Source: Strongyloides papillosus (Eukaryota > Nematoda > Chromadorea > Rhabditida > Strongyloididae). Taken from it: 64,000 nt of DNA. Under the pieces are notes generated by a model that saw only the letters and a program-made list of their open reading frames with translations, made no database searches and was not told the origin of the DNA. The position numbers and the translations under genes are program-made. The stretch covers positions 248,001 through 312,000 of the forward strand of contig SRSI01000027.1 of assembly GCA_005656395.1 (NCBI GenBank), in the 5' to 3' direction. Shown in pieces: positions 20,240 to 32,173 of this stretch. Position 1 is the first letter of the stretch. Every line of letters begins with the position of its first letter.

Positions 20240-21748
20240 TTTTTTATTTATAAAGTTATAACGGAAAAATGAACTTTTTAAAAATTATAATTTTTTGAAA
20301 GTTTTTTTTTCTTCGTCAACAAATGAACATTTTTCTAGAATTTCATATCTTTAATATTGACTAAAGAATTCCCTCAAAATCGCTTTGAAACTAGAAAAAT
20401 TTAAAGAGTAAGAAGATATATATTAATTAAAGTGTCGATAAATAATCTTTGATAAATTTTAGATGAAACCATTACAACTTGTTAATAGGTAACTCTACAA
20501 AAAAATATTTGCACAATCAGGTAGACAGTCATATTCTGTATAATTAAGATGAAGAAAATACTTTTAATTTATTCATCTAGTTAACCGAAGATGAGTTCAT
20601 ATTGTGCAGATCTACATAAGATGAGCCAGATCTACAAAAGATGGCTATCTGTGCATCTTGACATATCAATTTGACAAAAAAATCTTTCTTCAAAAAAAAT
20701 TTCCCAACAAAGCTCGGGCGATTTTTCATATATCCAAACTTGTTCGATTTCTTGAGATTAATTTTAAAGTTTAAGAAATTAAGATATTTAGAGAAACTTT
20801 TTTTATTTTTCTCGATTTCATTTCCAGAACATAGATATATCACTTTGAAGTTCCAAAGTTTGGGGTAAAAAACGATGTTTTGTAGAATGCTTTAAATTTT
20901 CTAATCGCTGTAGCGATTGCTTATTTTTATTGTTTGTATGTAATAAGTTTAAGAAACAACACATATCCGTGAAATTTCAGGTTAATAGAACTATTTTAAA
21001 GGGGGGACTTTAGTGACCGTACATTTTAATATTATTCTCACTTAAGTAAAACAAAAAAAATTCAAAAAATAAATCTATAATTGCCATTAAAAATGTTAGA
21101 ATAATCTAATGTTATTGACAAAATTGTTATTTAACCGTTGTGTGTTATCTAAAATTTTATTTATTTATTTTGAGTATTACATAATCTTGTAATTTTTCCA
21201 TCCAAAATTTAATTGTATTTGGTTTGGTTCTAAAAACTTGTGATAAAGAGTTGTTAAAAACAATTATAATATCAATATAGTAAGTAATTTGGAATGAAAT
21301 TATTTAATAAATATAATTTAGGTGACCACTACTTTATTGTATTTTATTAATTGTCAATAAAAGTCTTCTAACTAAGTCTTACACACCAGTAAAACTTCTA
21401 TAAAAATTCTTACTCTTAAATAAATGTATCTTAAGAACGGAAATTTAGATGAATTTAATATTTTATTTACATTTAAAATTTAAAAATACATATCTTATGT
21501 AAAAAAAAGTAGAGTACACGAAAACCATTTTGCGACACAGATTTCGTTTATAATAAATATAGGGATAGAGAATTTTTTGCTTAAGTAATGACAAGCAGCA
21601 ACCTGCTACACTGGTCTATTATACTTTCCCCAAAAATAGTTTTTTGTTTAAAAATAAAAATTTTTTAAGAAATTGAAAATCTTTTGTTTCATAATATTCC
21701 AACTATTAACTTCAAAGTTGTATTTCCTACTTATTATATTTTATAATA
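20240..21748. other. AT-rich region with possible old repeat debris
   Basis: No gene supported. Slightly less AT-rich patches near 20560-20740 (repeated CAGATCTACA, AAGATGAGCC) and 20860-21020 (ending ggggggactttagtgaccg) look like pieces of an old transposon, but I find no matching terminal repeats. The overlapping 88- and 65-codon ORFs on opposite strands at 20577-20868 look like chance. Confidence 0.3.
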
Positions 21749-23032
21749 TTAGGTTGTCCAGAATGAAATGGCTCTTTTTTACCCTAATTTTTAAATGCGC
21801 ATAACTTTACTAAAAATAAATATTTTTATTCAAAATAACAACCGTGAGAATCTACACATTGTTGCCAACGAGATACAAGCTTATTTATTCCATTTGCATA
21901 GAAATCTGGGGTTCTAGATTCAATGAAAGCTTCAAAGACAGTTTTTGCTTCCTCATCGTTCCAGAAAACTTTCTCCGTTAAGAAGTTGTCAAGATGTTTG
22001 AAAAAATGGAAATCTGTTGGAGCAAGGTCAGGTGAATATGCGGGATGCGGCAGGGTTTCATATCCTAATTCGCTCAATTTCTGGAGGATCTTCTTTGAAA
22101 CATGAGGTTTTGTGTTATCATGGAGGAGAATTGGCCCTTTTCTATTGACTAAAGCAGGCATTTTTTGGAACAATTTGTGATACATTTCTTCAAGCACTTG
22201 ACAATAGGACTCCGAATTAATAGTTTCTCCAGGTTCCATGAACTTATAATGAATCACTCCTACAGCAGACCACCAAACAGTCACCATAACTTTTTTTTGT
22301 GTCAATGTGAGTTTCCGGAGGTGTTTTGGAGCTTCATCCTTGTCCAACCATTGTCCAGTTCTTTTACGATTGTCGTACAGAATCCATTTTTCATCACAAG
22401 TAATAAGGCGACTTAGAAATGGGTCATTTTTGTTCCTCAAAATAGGAAGAACAAACATCATAACGACACAATTTTTGATAGTCGTTTAATTCGGGAGATA
22501 CCCATTTGTCGAGTTTTTTGTCTTTTCTATCTCCTTTAAGTGGTTAGAAATGGTTGATTTTGAAAGATTTAATTCCTCTGCAAGTTTTCTAACGGTTGTG
22601 CGTGGATTGGCTTCAACAGCTTTTCGCAATTCTTCGTTATCAAGAACTGATCCAGGTCTCCCATGCTTTTTGTTTTCAAGGTCTTCACTGCCTTCTTTGA
22701 ATTTTCTAAACCATCTTTTTACAGTAGAAAGAGAGACAAGATCTTCTCCAAAAGTTCCATTAATTTCTTGAGTTGTTTTTGCAGCATTAGTACCGCGTTT
22801 GAACTCATAAAGCATAATAGCACGAATATCACGTTTTGACAGCATTGTTTGTTTTTGAAATAAATTGATGGTAAAAAGATCTCATGGCAATAATATATAT
22901 ATCATCGTGTATGGAAGATCTAGGAGAATCTAACGGCTTGTTTTATTATACCAAAAAATAGCCAGTCATTTGAGAAAACACGCGTCAAACAACGATCATC
23001 ATAAAAGGGACATTTCATTCTGGACAACCTAA
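21749..23032 (-). mobile_element. Mariner element 1 (1284 bp), TA-flanked
   Basis: Terminal repeats TTAGGTTGTCCAGAATGAAA at both ends in inverted orientation, TA dinucleotides at 21747-21748 and 23033-23034, typical mariner length. It holds one broken transposase gene on the minus strand. Confidence 0.92.
21826..22845 (-). pseudogene. Mariner transposase, two frameshifts
   Basis: N-terminal part from 22845 (MLSKRDIRAIMLYEF) has the two helix-turn-helix motifs (KRWFRKFKEG; TTVRKLAEEL...STISNHLKEI) that bind the terminal repeat. A missing A in an A-run near 22520, and a second shift near 22440, break the linker. The catalytic part in the last frame is intact: CDEKWILYD, ILLHDNTKPH and YSPDLAPTDFH give the D,D(34)D triad with 34 residues between the last two Asp. 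It ends SRWQQCVDSHGCYFE. About 340 aa in total, the family norm. Inactive as it stands. Confidence 0.88.
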
Positions 23033-23034
23033 TA

Positions 23035-24554
23035 TTAGTAATTACTTTTGAAATGTTATATAGGTTTTTTAATGTTAAATATTTAGAAAATATGTTTTTT
23101 TTTAAATTGCTCCATGATTCCTTACTCATTTGATATTTTTAATTTGAATAACATTTTGGAAATTGCCAAAATTATAATAGAAAATTAAGGTGAATGTTTA
23201 TGTTATACTTCTAAGTAGTTAAAAAATGCATAGTTTAGTTGTCAAATATGATAGAAATCTAAAATACAGATTGTATTTAAGTTTTGTTAGATTTTTTAAA
23301 ACATTAATAATATTTGAGATTGATCATAAATATTTTATTATTATTTTGCTTAAAATGATCTAGTTTTGTAAAACAGTATCACAACATATCACATTTGGGA
23401 AATTTAATAAAAACTACTTTTACAAATTTAATGCTTGCTCTTTCTTTTGTCGCATATTTTTGTTTAAAATCATTGAAAATGTGTTATATGGAAAAAAAGT
23501 TTAGATTTCTAGTATATTTCAATTGATTAAATTTTTTTTCTATTTTTGTGAAATTAAAATCAAATCGAAACAATAACTTAAACTTTTTTGCATTAAATAG
23601 CTTTATATAGAACACAACAAGCTACAAATATATTTAAATCAAAGGATTTAGTGATTTGTTTAATAAAATATTCAAAAAAGTTTGACTTTTAAATTGCTTT
23701 TTATTTAAATACTTTGAAATATTATAAAATTTATTTTCAAATATTTTGATACATTGTTTAGACTTAGAAGTCTAGGTAAATTATTTTACTTTTTATATAA
23801 AACATTGAGGGATTTTTAGATATTTTAGAATTTATTTTGTAAAATAGTGTGTGCATCGCTAAATCATAAATTTTTAAAACTTATTTCTTAAATATTTTAA
23901 TATATGTAGCTACACTGTAATATTTTGAAATAAATAATTGCAAACATTTTAAGTTTAAATTATTATAACTTAAAAAAATTTCCTGAAAAACTTTGTTTTA
24001 TTCTAGAATTTGGTAATTTTGTTTTAAATCTTCAAAAACTAAATGAAATTAGATTTTGATTTTTTCATCATATTTTTATAATTGAAACATATTGTGTTAA
24101 TTTTAATTACTTTTTAATCAACGTAAAGATTACTTTTAATTATATGGAAAATAATTTTTGGACCTATCTTATTATATTTTTAGAGATATAAAATAGATCT
24201 TAAAAAATGTTTTAAAAAATGGTTTTTAATAACTTTATGAATAATTGTTTTTTGAAATTTATTAAAAATCAGTTATTCTTATTATTATTTTTTACTACTA
24301 ATATCTAAAAATAATAGAAATTTATTTATCACATGCATTTAAAAAATGTCACTATTTAAAAATTTATGAAATTAATGTTTACTTTTACTGAATATCTCAA
24401 GAATTGTTAGAAATAATTTAATTGTAAATATTAAAGAATATGCATAAGTAATCTGCGTTTTTTAAGAAATAGGTTTCCTAAATGTAGCTTTAATATTTAT
24501 TTCTTTAGAACATCTATTTTAAAAAATTGACTATTAACAGATAAAAAAATTTAA
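23035..24554. other. AT-rich region
   Basis: 1.5 kb of very AT-rich DNA between two mariners. No gene, RNA or repeat that I can support. Confidence 0.4.
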
Positions 24555-24556
24555 TA

Positions 24557-26098
24557 TTAGGTTGTTAAACTGAAAATGTCGCTTTTAAGATCATCAATTT
24601 TTAAATGATGATAACTCTCTTATATGTTAACATATTGTTACAAGATATATACCATCTTGTAGAGCAAATCGAGGGCTATCATTGTCATCTTTTTGCATTT
24701 TAGTTACAATTATTAAAAAATTTTTATTACTCTAAAAAGAAGTTGGATCAAAAATGGATTTTCAAACAATTTACTTGTACGAGTTCAAACTTGGGCAAAC
24801 GGCAGCTAAAACTTCAAGGAAAATGAATGAAGCATTTGGCCAAGCGTCTACTAACAAATGAATCGTACAACGTTGGTTCCAGAAATTCCGCAATGGAGAT
24901 ATAAGTCTTCAAAGAGTTAGATTACATACAATTAATCTAAAGAAGCTTCCAGAATAGAATAAAAAGAACAAAAAGAATTTTAAACCGCTATTCCAAAACA
25001 AATTTTGATTATTATAAATGACTGTATTTTAATATAATTTTTTCATTCATTAGCATTTATTATTATTATTATGTCGTGTTAAGGTCTATAGTTTTTAATG
25101 TAATATTTTAATTGTAATTTTTATTATTTTAGAAACTCACAGACCAATTTAAATAAATTTTTAACTAAAGGAAGGAGGGTTCTCGTAGAGTAAGTGTTCT
25201 TGAGAACGAAAAATTAAAGAGAATGGTGAAACGTAATCCAAGAATAACTGTTCGGGAGCTCGTAGGGGAATTAGGCGTCAGTATTGAAACTGTATCCAAC
25301 CACTTAAAAGAGTTAAATATGAAGAAAAAAATGGATTCTATCATACCCCATGAATTAACTCCCGACCAATGTTTAAGGAGAATGGAAACTTGTTCTTTTC
25401 TGATTCTTAAGAACAAAAATGACCCATTTTTGAACAAAATTGTAACATGCAATGAAAAATGAATCTTGTTTGACAGTCGTATGAGGTCATTGCAATGGGT
25501 GGGCAAAAATGAGAGCCCTAAGAACTTCCCGAAACTCAAGAACTCAAATCAAGAAGCTTTTGTTAACTATTTGTTGGAATTGTGATGGAATTATCAATTA
25601 TAAGTTTCTAAATCCTGGAGAAACAATGACTTCAGACCGATACTGTAAGGAAATAGAAGAAATGAATCAGAAATTATCGGTTCTGAAGCCTGCATTGGTC
25701 AACAGAAGAGGTCCAATACTACTTCATGATAATGCCAAACCTCACGTTTCAAGAATCACGGTGCAGAAATTAATCAAATTGGGATATGAAACTCTGCCAC
25801 ATCCTCCTTATTCACCGGACTTGTCTCCAACGGATTACCACTTATTCAAGGAATTAGAGCTTCATTTGCGTCAGAAAAAATTCTCCAAATCTGATGACCT
25901 GAAAAATGACGTCTTGGAGTTTTTGGATTCTAGAGACTGGAGTTTTTATTCAAATGGCATAAATAAACTCGTATCACGTTGGCAACAATGTGTTGATTGT
26001 AACGGTACCTACTTTAAATAAAAATATTAATTTTTGACTGAGTTATGACATTTTGAAGTTGACTGTCAAAAAGCGACATTTTCAATTGAACAACCTAA
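24557..26098 (+). mobile_element. Mariner element 2 (1542 bp), decayed, with an internal insertion
   Basis: Ends TTAGGTTGTTAAACTGAAAA and, inverted, TTAGGTTGTTCAATTGAAAA, with TA at 24555-24556 and 26099-26100. About 250 bp longer than a normal mariner because of AT-rich DNA inserted in the N-terminal coding part (about 24915-25160). The terminal repeat differs from element 1 after the first nine bases, so it is a different lineage. Confidence 0.9.
24754..26021 (+). pseudogene. Mariner transposase 2, first catalytic Asp lost
   Basis: From ATG 24754: MDFQTIYLYEFKLGQTAAK, a TGA before IVQRWFQKFRNG, then the AT-rich insertion. The frame resumes near 25165 with SVLENEKLKRMVKRNPRITV and runs to CNEK-TGA-ILFDS at about 25450. 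The normal CDEKW has become CNEK-stop: Asp to Asn (GAT to AAT) and Trp to stop (TGG to TGA). After a frameshift the rest is well kept: INYKFLNPGE, LLHDNAKPHV, YSPDLSPTDYH. Dead in several independent ways. Confidence 0.88.
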
Positions 26099-26100
26099 TA

Positions 26101-29100
26101 TAACATAATCGATTTCAAATAATCAAATAAAAATGTCATACATTTTCTAACTGTTAAAAGTATTGTGAAAAATGGTTTATATTTGACTAATCATAACTTT
26201 CTTAAAACTTAATTACAGTTGATAGTACTATATTCATTCGATATTTACTTTTTTTTAGAATAATATTACCGCAATATCAAAAATTACCTTACTAAATATT
26301 TAATTATTAAAAGTTACCAAAATTTTGACAAAATTAATGGTTTTTTTTCTTTGTTGAAACATAGTTTATGGCTTTTATATCCATGGTATTTTAGAAATAG
26401 ATAGAAAATAAGGTGCTTTTTTATAATTAAAAGTCATAATATTGCCTTTCCACATCACAAAGATACGTTTATTTAAATTTATCACATGTACTAAAATTTT
26501 GATAATAATAACTCCGCCTGGAATGTAGATTTCTTTATAGGACCCATAGCAAATAATGATATGTATTTGTAGCTTGGCTAAAAAACTACTATAATATCAC
26601 ATTTGTTTTTCAAGAATAAAAAAAAGTTATTAATGTGGATATCTGAAGTGTCTTACGTGGGCTACTTTGTATAATCTTTTAAGAAAATAATTGAATGTTA
26701 CTCTTTATATATTTTACTGTATTTACTTATTATTAACATAACTTAAATTTATTGAGAAAAGTAAAAATATATATTGAAATTATTAAGTTAAAATTTTTAT
26801 ATATAAGATCTCATTAACATGGTCATTAATTTAACTAAACATTGCAATCCAAAAAGAGATCTTAAAAAATATAGACTAAATTGTTATTTGATTTGAGAAT
26901 GAATTTCAATCAATAAAATGCTTTATTTGAATAATAATGACATTTTACATCTAAAACATTTTATTATATTTTCATTTGATAATTCAATTGGTTTTAGATG
27001 TGATGTCATGAAATCACCTTCTTAAAGTGATATTTATAAAAATCAATAAATTATTGGAAAATTTTTTTATACAACAAAAGTTTTACTTTAATTTTAACGA
27101 GCATATGAAAAAGCTCATAATATAAATTCATAATAATATGCATATTTACGCGAATTTATATTTAAGAGAGAAATTTAGTTACGTTTAGATCTTAATCTCA
27201 TTTATGCAAAAAAATTTATAACTTTTTAATGTTAATTTTTAAATGTAATTTTTTTTAATTTATTAAGAAATATGTGTTTTCAGATAAGTATAATATCGTA
27301 AAAATTATTAATTTAGAACATTATATTAACAAAAATGTCTGATATAACTTACAATAAAGTAGTAAAAAATAGTAAGTATACACTAATAAACACAATTTAT
27401 ATTCTTTAATTGAGAAATAAAAGTTTCATAGAATTATTTATCACAAAAAAAATTTATTATATAAAATTGTCTACAAAAAAACTAAAAAAGATGTTTTCTT
27501 CAAAAAAACATTTAGTCTAATCTTATTAAAAAGCTTGAAGTTAGTCTAGCCTCTTAATTGGATAAATTACATATTTTGTAATTTATTATATAATTTTAAA
27601 AATATTAAAAAACTAATTGATAAATTACAAGTTAAATATTTCTTATTTTACTTTTAGATTAAATGAATAATTTCTTTTTTTCAACGTGGAACAGTGTACG
27701 AGTATTTATATGTACTCAAAACATCACATTATAATATTATGAGTGAAAAATAAATAATATATTGTAATTTTGAATGTAATATTATACATACGCGTGGTAA
27801 ATTTATGGATAACACCATTTAAAAAATTTATATTACTAATGCTATCATAGAAATCAAACAGAATTTCTTGGCATGTAAAGTATTTTTAATATCTAATAAC
27901 TTGTTTCTTAAATATTTCTTTATTAATTTGCTTTTTCCAAACATCTATTGGTTTCGTAAATACAACATGAATATATATTCATTGATTTTTTATTATTCTT
28001 TATAATAAGAAAAAGTATCTGATAAAAGAGTAAATTTCTGTAGATAAAATTATTAAATTTTAATTAATTTTTTTGTTTTTTTTCAAACTTTTAGAAATTT
28101 TTAAGAATGTAAATGAATTCCAAGAACTACTATTTTTAATGTAGTAAAAACTTAATTATGATTATTTATAAGAACATATTTGTTATTATAAGTTCTATTT
28201 ATCACATAATCAATAATTAAATTAGTCTTACTACTGAAGGAACCTTTTTTAACAAAAAGTAAATGTACAACAAAACTCTAAACAATTCTATTTTGAAAAT
28301 AAATGTTAAGAAATTAACTTAAAAATTAAAAAGTCATGTTAATTTAAAATATTATAATGTTTTATAAATGCAATTTATTTTATAACTATTTAACAATGTA
28401 TATAAGCAGTGATAAATATAACATAAGTAATGTAAATCAATAAAGCCAAGGTTGAAATTTGTTATAAAGATAAAATCTTATAAATAGCATTGCAATTAAA
28501 AAAATTTAATTTTAATGCTTTAAAAACAGGAAATTGTTTTCAAAGTGTCGTAAAAACATTTTTTTGTTTTTTTCATCCTGGCCGCACTTTAAAAATGATA
28601 ATTTATGACTATTACCATTTTAAAAACATTTTTTAATCAACATATATAAATTTTACATTTATATAAACTTTATATAATCAATATGCGCAGTTATTATTAG
28701 AAAAAATGAAATCACAATTATGTAGAATTTATCAAAGAGTTGAACCTTACAAAGTATGATAACAAAAATCATTGGAGAAGAGATACCAACATTTTATATT
28801 TAAATTATTGTAGTAAAAAATTGTTTCTTAAAATTCTTCTATAATCTATAAATATTTTATACAAATTGAACTTTTATTTTAATTATAACATTTTATTTTA
28901 ACTTCTTTATTTTTGTATAATTTTAAAAGTTTAATTTATATTGTTTAAAGGTTTAGATTTCAGAGATTATTTTTATTTAAATTATTGTTTCAATTCTTAT
29001 ATTCTAACAACAAAAATTACTATTAAAAATTTACCGAAGTTGTGTATTTTAAACAATGTTTACAATGTGGTTTTGTATATTGCGACACATAGCTTTGTCT

Positions 29101-31285
29101 TACTAAAAAGTTAAAGTAGATTTCAGATCTCTATTTTGTGGCAACAGTTTAATACCAGAAGCGAATTCAAAAAGATACGTGTTTTTTATTTTTTAAAAAT
29201 TTAGAATCTCTTTAGACAAAAAATTAAAATAATTTTTCAAAGTACGCAATTAAATTGTCTTAAAAATAAAAACTTGTATTAAAAACTAAATATTTTGCGA
29301 ATGGTGTTATTGAAAATAGCGTAGCATTAAATTATAAAGCAGGCTATTTTTTGTATAAATTATTTATTTTTAGAATTTTTTAAAGTGATTAATCATTTAT
29401 CAAAAATAAAGAAGAAAATAAATCTCAACTATAATGCTATCGCTTCATTTATTATATAAGTAAAGTTATTTTAATCAGACAAATATTACAATGCACTTAT
29501 CAAATTACATCATTGCATATAAATTACTTTTTTACGAACACCATCCATGTTTTTCTTTAACAATTAAATGTAAAATTATCGACATAAGAACAATTTCAAT
29601 TCTTTCCTTGAAATACTTTAATATAAATAAGAGTAGAAAATTATTTAATTTTTAAGGTACTATTTTTAATAAATGTTGCGATTATATAGTAATCAAGGTT
29701 TATTTTTTGTTCGTCAAAATTTCATATACGAATCAAAGTATTCCAATGAAACAAAAATTTAAATAATTTCTTTGCGTTAATCATGAACTAAATTTCTTAC
29801 TAATAATAAATAAATATTATGTTCATAATCATGAAAATTTATGAAAGCCAAACCATTTAGAAAATATATAGTTCCTTGTATAAAATTTTAAAGATTATGA
29901 AGATTCAATATATACAAAATTAACATTGTAGAATGATCAATAACATAAATATTGAAATATGTATAGCCAAGATAAAATATTCAATATTAATTTTACTTTC
30001 AAATTGCATACAATAAATATTATGACTTTTTATGCAAATTTTCTTTGGTTGATTATTTTGAATGTAGCTATTGTAAATAGAGTTTTGCAAACCACAGTAA
30101 ATCATTTGAAAATCAAATTAACAAACCAGAATTTGTTTAAATTTAGTATAATCTAAGTAATGCAATCATGGAAATTGTCTGTCAAATACTGAATGAAAAC
30201 ATATAAAACATTAGTTAAAAGATAAGAAAAAAAATAAATACTTCTATTAAAAATTTTAATAATAATAAAAGAAATGCAGAAGAATCGTCAAAAAATGATT
30301 TTCAACATCATAAAATGAACAGTAGAAAGTTCAAAAATTGATGAAGAGAATAATTATTTGAATTTTATTCATAATGAATATTATTGAGGTATTTATAGCT
30401 TTTTAAATCCAATATAATTAAAGGTTTAAAAGACTTTTTAAATTAGGTTTAAAATTTGCAACGTTTTTGTTTCAAATGGGGAATACACTTATTATTCAAC
30501 ATATAAATCTAAATATTTATAAAACAAAGAAAAAATTTAAATGCAGTAGGAGTAAACGAAGTAATTGCAACAATTTGAAAAAGTTTAACTTTTTTAAATG
30601 TTAATTTTTTTAAATAATCTTATATTAATATGACATCTTAAAATCTCACTTAAAATTGTTTTTAAGATGTGTGAAAAAAGATTTATTCATAACAAAATTC
30701 TAAATGGTTGTATAATTTCTTCGTTTTTCAAAAAATTTCCAGATTTGTTAAACCTTCAAAAGTATGTGATTTTTTCTAAACATAATAACTTTTGATGAAA
30801 CTATACACATCTAGTAATCTGAATTTTTTTCAGCAACTTTTTTCAGAATTCTTCATTAAACATCTATTACAAGTAAAGTTAGATATAAGATATGCTTTAT
30901 AATGAACATTTTCAACAATTCACAAGTTAATATGTTTTTAAAAATATCCATATTTGTGATAATGAAGAGCAAAAAACATTTAAACATATAAAATATTATT
31001 AATTAGATATTGTAGTTGTATATTTACTCTTTAGTTTCTATTAAATAAAAAAAAACATTTATTTATTTTTATTATGGAAAAATAAGTAATATTTAATGCT
31101 TCATAACTTTATCTAAAATTAATATTTAATAATTAATCTTGAACTATGGTGTAAAAATAATTTTCCATATCTTATTGACTTAATATTAAAAATAAAATAA
31201 TAGGTTTTGATAAAGACACACTTTTTCAAATGTTTACGATAACATCGTTAACACTTTGCAGATAATTTAGTGTATGATCTCATTG
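26101..31285. other. Long AT-rich gene-free stretch
   Basis: 5.2 kb with no supportable gene. The two opposite-strand ORFs near 29920-30156 (61 and 65 codons) overlap and are low-complexity. One diverged transposon end is visible at about 26560-26690 (see the dispersed repeat entry). Short GC patches (for example TCCTGGCCGCACTTT near 28575) have no partner that I can find. Confidence 0.4.
26560..26690. repeat. Dispersed repeat, copy 1 of 3
   Basis: Contains ATATCTGAAGTGTCTTACGT followed by GGGCTACTTTGTATAAT. Diverged versions lie at about 46810-46925 (ATATCTTGAAGGTCTTACCT) and 47090-47212 (ATATCTGAAGAGCCGTAAAC). Read on the other strand the motif resembles a Tc1/mariner terminus of the AGGGTGNCCC type. 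Old element ends. Confidence 0.45.
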
Positions 31286-31287
31286 TA

Positions 31288-32173
31288 CAGGATGTCTCGA
31301 AAGATACGTGATTTTATTGAGTATCAAAACTTTGATTATACTCTATACATTTTTGATACTATATCCATATGACAACCTTACTTATTTTTTACAATATACT
31401 TCAAAATCTTTTTTAAATCTTGACTTTTATGAAAGTTACATAGATTTATGTGAGTACCATTTTTTCTATAATTTCTAATTAAAAAAATGAGCATAACTTT
31501 TTTTAAATGATAATTTTTCTATAATATTACATTTATATGACAATCTAATTTCTTATAAAGTATAGAAAAAACATTACTAAAGATCAATCGTAAATAAAGT
31601 TATATATTTTTGTGTAGTAAGCATTTTTCTATAATTTATTAGCAATAATAAGTCGAGAAATTTAAATGTTAATATAACTTTAACAAATACATACTAATAA
31701 TCATTTAAACATATAAAATGTCATAATTAACAATACCATTTAACTACTTGGTTTCACTTTTTAGTAAAATATTCTTAAAATTTAGATTATATCTTTTTTA
31801 TTATAAACAAAAGCACACAATGCTTAATGTTTTATAACTTTACTTACTATTGAATTTTAACAATAAATCTCAATATTTTTTTAAGAAAAAAGTTAGGATA
31901 TCAAATGACCATAATATTTAAAAGAAATATCAAAAAGTAAAAAATTGCTATAGTTTTTGTGCAGAAAAAATCTTATTCTTTTACAAAAAGTTAAGGAAAA
32001 AATTAAATTCATATAAATCTTTATAACTTTATTAAACATAAGATTTAAGAACGATCTTGAAGTATATTGTGGAAAACAAGTGAGACGATCATATACATTC
32101 AATATCATAAAATTCTAAAAGTTTTAATAAAGTTTTTGATATTCAATTGGATTGAGTATCTTTTGAGACACTG
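31288..32173. mobile_element. TIR element of the Tc1/mariner type (886 bp), non-autonomous
   Basis: Left end CAGGATGTCTCGAAAGATAC after TA (31286-31287); right end, inverted, CAGTGTCTCAAAAGATACT, followed by TG (a changed TA). Inverted similarity extends about 120 bp inward on both sides, to ACAATATACTTCAAGATC. The interior is AT-rich with no transposase. Confidence 0.72.
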
